Shown here piece after piece: positions 58,790 to 64,000 of a stretch of 64,000 nt of DNA. Source of the DNA: Rhizomys pruinosus. Taxonomy: Eukaryota; Chordata; Mammalia; Rodentia; Spalacidae. How positions within the stretch are numbered: the first letter of the stretch is position 1; each line of letters starts with the position of its first letter. The notes below the pieces were generated by a model that saw only the letters and a list, made by a program, of their open reading frames with translations, had not been told where the DNA came from and did no database searches. The stretch covers positions 788,841 to 852,840 of the forward strand of contig VZQC01006876.1 of assembly GCA_009823505.1 (NCBI GenBank), in the 5' to 3' direction. The translations under genes were made by a program, and so were the position numbers.

Positions 58790-59650
58790 TTTGGTGCATT
58801 AGACTATCCACAAAATGAGGTACCATTCATCATTGTGTTTTTCTGGGACGTGTTAACTTTACTTACATAAAGTCTTCTAGTTCCATCCATATTACTATGC
58901 AAAGTTCTGAGCATCTTTCTTACACTGCATAGAACTTTCACCTGTCGTAGATGTACCACATTTTCTCTCCACTCATTGGTTTGATGGGCACTTGGTTGGT
59001 TCCATCTTGATATGTGAAGAGAGCTGTAATAAAATGCTGTGCATGTATGTTTGCAGTAGGAATGAGCCACTCAGGATGTGGTATGGCTAGTCATCAGGTG
59101 TAGAACCTCATTTTGAGTCTTTTAAGTGTTCTCCCACACTGCTTTCCACTAGTGGTTGTATGATTTACATTCCCACACAGCATGGATGAGTGTTCCTTTT
59201 CCCCACAAACTCTCCAGCATGTTTTTTTTTTGTTGTCTTTTGTTTTCTTGTCGCTAGCCTTCTGTATGGGATGAGATGAATGATATCTTAAGTGATTTGA
59301 ATTTGCATTTCCTTAATCTATTAATTGTATTGTTGAAGTACTTTTAAGGATGTTTCTCAGCCATCTTCCTCTTCCTCACTTGTGAAGTCCTCTGTTTCAG
59401 CTCTTTTTTTACTCACCTCTTATGGTATTTGGTTTCTTTTTTTTTTTTTTTTTTTGTTTATTTTTAGTAGTTCTTATATTTTGAGATGTGTATTCTTGTT
59501 CAGATTGAAGCAGTGAAGGTTTCTCTCCAACTCTGTGGGGTTTTCTTCAATTCGATTGTTCTTTTGCTGTACAGGATGTTTTGAGTTAATGAGGTCCTAC
59601 TTGTCAGCTGCTGATCTTATTTCCTGTGGGGCTGCACTGTTTGATTAAGA
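58790..59650 (-). mobile_element. L1 ORF2 C-terminal region, minus strand
   Basis: Antisense ORF2: 'ctagttccatccatattact', 'ggttggttccatcttgatat', 'cctcattttgagtcttttaa', 'atttgcatttccttaatcta'. Same region as 22,739-23,440 and continuing further upstream in ORF2. Full of frameshifts. Confidence 0.85.
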
Positions 59651-59654
59651 AAGT

Positions 59655-59900
59655 CTTTTCTGGGAAGGAGAAGCTAGGCCTGCCTGGCACACAGCAGCAG
59701 CTGGGCCCAGACCAGCCAAGCTGCAGAGACTGCGCCACATCTGGTAGGGGAGTGTGGGAAGGGGAAGCCAGCCCCACCTGGCACACAGCAGTGGCCAGGC
59801 CCAGTCCAGCCGAGTTGCAGAGACTGCACCATGTCTGGTAAGGGATTGTGGGAAGAAGAAACCAAGCCCACATGGCACACCAATTGGCATCGGAATACGG
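59655..59900 (+). promoter_or_regulatory. L1 5'-UTR monomer array, 94-bp period
   Basis: Copies of 'tggcacacagcag' start at about 59,684, 59,778 and 59,872, giving two full units and part of a third. GC-rich and CpG-containing, as L1 promoters are. Placed directly before ORF1 sequence. Confidence 0.75.
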
Positions 59901-61199
59901 AAAAAAAAAAAAAAAAAGGGAAACCCTCATGTCCAGGGAACACGCAAAGGAAGATAACATGGGAAATGTGCAAGATAACTCTGCATCAAGCTCTACAACC
60001 CTGTAGGAGAATAGCCCTGAAGTGGGAATCCCCCAGGAGGTGGCGCCAAAAACAGATCTTAGAGGTAATAATTTCAGACCTATTGCAAGAGAATTAAAGA
60101 AAATAAAGAAGTCAGAGAGACTAAGGAGGAGAATGAAAAACTCAAAAAAGTACCTAGAGGGACAATGACAAACTATGGAAAGAACTAAAGGAAGAGAATG
60201 ACAAACTCCAGACAAGAACTAGAGGGAAAAAAAAACTCCAAAGGTAAGTAGAAACTGAAAAAAGAGCCAACCAGTGAAGTAAGGAGCACCAAGAAGATTG
60301 AGAAAAAGCTCAAAAAGGAAATGAAATACCAAAGAAATCCAGGATAATTGAAAAAAGGAAAAATAGAACAATCAAATACAATTAAGAGGAAAGGAAAGGA
60401 AAAAGTTGCAGAAGTAGAATGGGAGGAAGAGAACAAAGAATATCAAGACCTGGAAGTATAACACGAGGCAACTAAAAAGCTCAAATAAAGATTCATGAAA
60501 AGTTGTTAAAAAATTACACAAAACTGGAACAACCAGGAAATATTGGGACACTATGAAAAGGATCAAACCCCTCACATTAATAGAGGAATAAAGAGGAAGG
60601 AGAAGAATCTACAGCAGATAGTATTGAACAGATCCTTTCAACAGATAATAGATGAAAATTTCCCCAAACTATAAATTAGACAAACCATACAAAATACAGG
60701 AAGCACATAGAACCCAAATAGACAAGTCAGAAAAGACTCCCAACACCACATCATAGTTAAAATGCAGGGGACAACCCAAAACAAAGACCAATATTCGAAG
60801 GCTACAAAGAAAAAAACAAGTCACAACAAAGGGAAACCATCAGCAAATTCAACCTGCTTCTGGCACAAACATGGAAAACAAAAGAAGAACATGAGGCAAA
60901 GCGATTCCCAGTGCTAAAGCGGCTATGATGACCAACCAGAATTAATCTTTACCCAGCAAAAATTTATGTATAGTTGAAGAGAGAGAAAAATCTTCCATGA
61001 CATAAACATATGATAGAGATATATGTCTGGAAAACCAACTCTTTCAGAAAATGCTTGAAGCAATCCAAAGGACAGAGAGAAAGGAGCAACTATCCCCAAG
61101 CACCTAGGAAAAGAAACTAATAAAACCAAACTGTAGAGTAAGAATCAGAGGCTAAAAGTGCAAATGGATAATAAGGTGAAAGGAAGAAACACTTTTAAA

Positions 61200-61950
61200 T
61201 TATAACCTTAAAATTAATGGGCTAAAACTCCCCAATCAAAGACATACAGACTGGAAGAATGGATTAAGTGAAAGCAACAAATCCATCTATAAGCTGTCAT
61301 AAGAAACCCATCTCAGTTTCAAGGATAGGCACCAACTTAGGTGAAGGGATGGAAGAAAATATTCCAAGCAAATGGTACCAAAAAGAAAGCAGGTGTTGCT
61401 ATTTCTAGATATCAGACAAAATAGACTTCAAAGCAAAAGAAATCAAAAGAGACAAAAGAGGGCCATTACAATCTTTATTAAAGGAACAATTGACTATGAA
61501 GATCTCACAATCATGAAATATTAACACACCAAAACTCTGTGCACCAAACTTTATAAAGACAATTCTTCGGGATCTCAAGGTACGGATTAACCCCAGCACA
61601 TAATAGTGGGGGACTTCAAATACCCCACTAAGTCCTTTAGACAGATCTATAGGACAAAGGTAAACAGAGGAGGACATCTGAACTGAGATCACAATACACC
61701 AAATCACCCTACTCACAGATATCTATGAAATATTACACCCAAACACTAGCCTAGAGAATACAAACTTCTATCAGCATCCCAGGAACATTCTCCAAGAAAG
61801 ACCATATAACTGGGACACAGAAAAAAAACTCAACAAATACAAAAGATCATGAAATAATCTCATGCATTTATCAGACCACAGTGCAATAAAACTCAATATC
61901 AACACCAAGGATAAACCCTACAACATACAAGAACACATGGAGACTAAACA
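61200..61950 (+). pseudogene. L1 ORF2 endonuclease domain, decayed
   Basis: The endonuclease nicks target DNA for reverse transcription. Recognisable blocks: 'aaagcaggtgttgctatttc' (KAGVAI), the VGDF block at about 61,607-61,618 where the normally invariant Asn of GDFN reads as Lys, and an intact SDHSAIKL at 61,871-61,894. Frameshifts separate these blocks. Confidence 0.87.
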
Positions 61951-61984
61951 ACAAAACTTTCCGTGAATAATGAATGGGTCAAGA

Positions 61985-62009
61985 AGAAGAAAAAAAAAAA
62001 AAAAAAAAA
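61985..62009 (+). repeat. Poly-A run inside ORF2
   Basis: More than 20 A in a row within otherwise coding-derived L1 sequence. Likely over-extended by sequencing or slippage. Confidence 0.8.
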
Positions 62010-62109
62010 TGACAAGAAAAAAACACAACAAACCTAGGGACACTCTAAAAGCAGTCTTAAGAGGGAAGTTTATAACTCTAAGTGCCTACATAAAAAAAAA
62101 AAAAAATAC

Positions 62110-62575
62110 AGCAAGCAGTAAAGAAAGACGACATCATGTGCTTTGCAGAAAATGGGCTGGGAGCTAGACATCATGCTGAGTGAAGTAACACAAGTCCCAG
62201 AAAACAAACGACGAATGGTATCCCACATCTGTGGATGCTAGTGCCAATTACCCAGTGTTAAGTATTTCTTGTGTAGGGCCCCCTGAGCTTTTGTACAAAG
62301 CAGTTGGGATAATGCATATTGGAAAGAACGACACACAACAACAACAAAAGGACTGTATCAAAGGGAACTGACTGAAACAGTGAACTTCTTGCTCAAAACA
62401 GTCAACTTCCCCATGGAGAATATTGGAAAAGACTAAGATGAAAAGCATGTTTGGCAGAATGCATGAGCTCGGGGGTGTGGGTGGGGGGAATGGGCGGCGA
62501 ACACGGGTCTCAGATTTGTTAAAAATAAATAAATAAATAAAAAAATAAAAAAAGACAAAAAACCAAAACAAACAA
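62110..62575 (+). mobile_element. L1 3' end nested inside the L1 ORF2
   Basis: The host ORF2 breaks after 'gtgcctacat'. ORF2 C-terminal end ('acacaagtcccagaaaac'), 3' UTR, a G-rich tract (about 62,470-62,495) and an (AAAT)n tail follow, then host ORF2 resumes with 'gaaagagcacaagttaaat'. Same strand as its host. Confidence 0.75.
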
Positions 62576-62579
62576 AAAA

Positions 62580-63627
62580 ACAGAAAGAGCACAAGTTAAA
62601 TAAACTAACACGTGCAAAAAAAGGCATAAAAAAAAAAAAAAAAAAAAAACAGCAGACAGAAGAAATAACAAAAATCAGAGCAGAGATCAATGAAATAGAA
62701 CACAGAAACCATACAAAAAAAAAAATCAGTGAATCCAAAAGTTGGTCTTTGAGAAAGATAAACAAGATAGACAGATCTCTAGCCAGTTACCAAAAGAAAG
62801 AAGAAACAATTTCCAAATCAATAGAATCTCATGATGAAAGGGGAATATCACAACAGACAAAAGAAATCCAGACAATTACGGATATACTTCAAAAAACCCT
62901 ATACTTCTACTAAGTTTGAAAACCTAGGAAAAATGGAATGAATAGCTGAAATCCTGGGAATCACCAAAGCTTAACCAAGAGAGATCAAAGCCTAAATAGA
63001 CCAAAATGTATGAAGAAATGAGACGTAATAAGAAGCCTCCCAACAAAAAATGTCCAGGCCCAGATGGTTTCACGGCAGAATTCTATAAAGTATTTCAAAA
63101 AGACTTACTACTCAAGTTGTTTAGAAGATACAAATGGAGGGAGTTCTCCCAATTCCTTCTATGATGCCAGATTACATCCTAATGCCAAAACCAGGCAAAG
63201 ATACAACAACAAAGAGAACTATAGAACCCCTTTCCTTAATGAACACAGATGCAAAAATTCTCAATAAATATTTGCAAATCGCATACGGACCCACATCAAG
63301 AAAGATCATCCACCATGGACCAAGTTGGTTTCATCTACCAGAAATGCAGGGATGGTTCAACATATAATCAATAAATAATCATCAAACATATAAATGGACT
63401 GAAACACAAAAAACACAACCATCATCTCAATTGATGCAGAAAAAGCCTTGACAAATCCTGCATCCATTCATGATTAAAGTCCTAGAGGGAACTGGATTGG
63501 AGGGGTCATTCCTCAATGTAATCAAAGCCATATAACAGGAAACCCACAGCCAATATCATCCTTAAATGGGGAAACGACTGAAGCATTCCCACTTAAAATA
63601 AGGAACATGCAAGACTGCCCCCATTGT
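62580..63627 (+). pseudogene. L1 ORF2 linker and start of RT domain
   Basis: Translated blocks include PGPDGF, TDAKILN, IHHG and EMQGWFNI, in RT order. Interrupted by frameshifts. Confidence 0.85.
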
Positions 63628-63642
63628 CACAACTCCTTTTTC

Positions 63643-63883
63643 TTGTATTTTTATTATTTACTATTTATGGTATGAATGTACTGTTCTGCATGTAGGTCTG
63701 TGCACCGGTGTTGTGCACTGCCACAGAAAAAGTGCAGAAGAGGGTGTCGGGTTCCCCTGGAATGGGGTTCTCCTGGGATTGGGGTTACAGAAGGTTCTCA
63801 GCCACCATGTGGGTGCTGGATCGAACCAGGTCTCCCTGTAAAGCAGTCAGTGCTCTTAACCACTAAGGCCATTCTCCAGCCCC
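63643..63883 (-). mobile_element. B2/B3 SINE nested in L1, with target duplication
   Basis: Minus-strand element ending 'ggccattctccagccc'. Flanked by cacaactcctttttc (63,628-63,642) and cacaactctttttc (63,884-63,897), a duplication with one base lost. L1 ORF2 continues on both sides. Confidence 0.93.
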
Positions 63884-64000
63884 CACAACTCTTTTTCAAT
63901 ATGTGCTTGAAACACCCTTAGCTAGGGCAATAAGGCAAGAAAAGGAAATTAAAGGAGTCTAATTGAAAGAGGAAGTCAAGCTATCCATTTTTGCTATGAT

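Larger units (their letters stand above)
59655..64000 (+). mobile_element. Long L1 LINE with 5' UTR, ORF1 and ORF2 remnants
   Basis: Order: 5' monomers (59,655-59,900), ORF1-like coiled-coil coding region (about 59,935-60,640; K/E-rich heptad-like stretch), a linker resembling older mammalian L1 (60,640-61,190), ORF2 endonuclease (61,200-61,950), ORF2 linker, nested L1 3' end (62,110-62,575), ORF2 to RT start (62,580-63,627), nested B2, then more RT to the window edge. Stops and frameshifts throughout; not active. Confidence 0.9.

Noticed and set aside
59604..60215. 203-codon minus-strand open frame
   Set aside because: It runs antisense through the L1 5' monomers and ORF1; its repeats simply reflect the 94-bp tandem unit.

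Overview
This is nuclear DNA from a mammal, almost certainly a muroid rodent. It is filled with rodent-type SINEs (7SL-derived B1, tRNA-derived B2/B3, composite B4), L1 LINEs with rodent (Lx-like) 3' UTRs, MaLR-type LTR pieces and a few old mammalian MIRs. The species cannot be fixed from the sequence. I find no intact protein-coding gene, no exon I can defend, no functional RNA gene and no CRISPR array. Apart from scraps of L1 ORF1/ORF2, the open frames are chance or repeat-derived. The window reads as an intergenic or deep intronic gene desert.

The main result is structural: much of the window is present twice. (1) About 5,141-17,360 is a direct copy of about 17,668-29,735, with the same order of SINEs, L1s and MIRs. 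The first copy ends at a single N (17,369). (2) About 39,492-47,408 reappears in reverse complement at about 50,020-58,645, and that arm also ends at a single N (58,646). Identity is patchy in both pairs: nearly perfect in single-copy stretches, but full of small indels and even random-looking CpG-rich islands elsewhere (for example 56,240-56,700). This looks more like poorly polished long-read contig ends than biological divergence. The likeliest reading is three contigs (1-17,368; 17,370-58,645; 58,647-64,000) with a false direct duplication at the first join and a fold-back or chimeric end at the second. A recent real duplication cannot be excluded without read depth.

Layout. 1-5,140: single-copy left flank with B1, B2/B3 and LTR remnants. 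5,141-17,368: noisy copy 1 of the 12-kb block. 17,370-17,667: contig start with an inverted B1 pair. 17,668-29,735: cleaner copy 2 (MIRs, about nine SINEs, a minus-strand L1 broken by a B1, an LTR-like promoter block, and a 5'-inverted Lx L1 with an 11-bp target duplication). 29,736-39,491: single-copy desert with B4, B1 and Lx 3' ends, and a three-level nest (MaLR LTR, then L1, then an mRNA-tail retrocopy). 39,492-58,645: the 19-kb inverted repeat with a 2.6-kb spacer; its left arm holds a MaLR LTR, a B2 with target duplication, a tandem monomer-like array and a twin-primed L1. 58,647-64,000: two head-to-head L1s; the plus one has 94-bp 5' monomers, ORF1, endonuclease and RT remnants, a nested L1 3' end and a nested B2.

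No genes work together here. The elements are independent insertions, and their target duplications and nesting give a relative order: MIR and MaLR oldest, then Lx L1, then B1/B2. I did not find a new biological system. The observations most worth checking are the two assembly-like duplications, an unrecognised ~390-bp repeat family, the variable-length array and the retrocopy.
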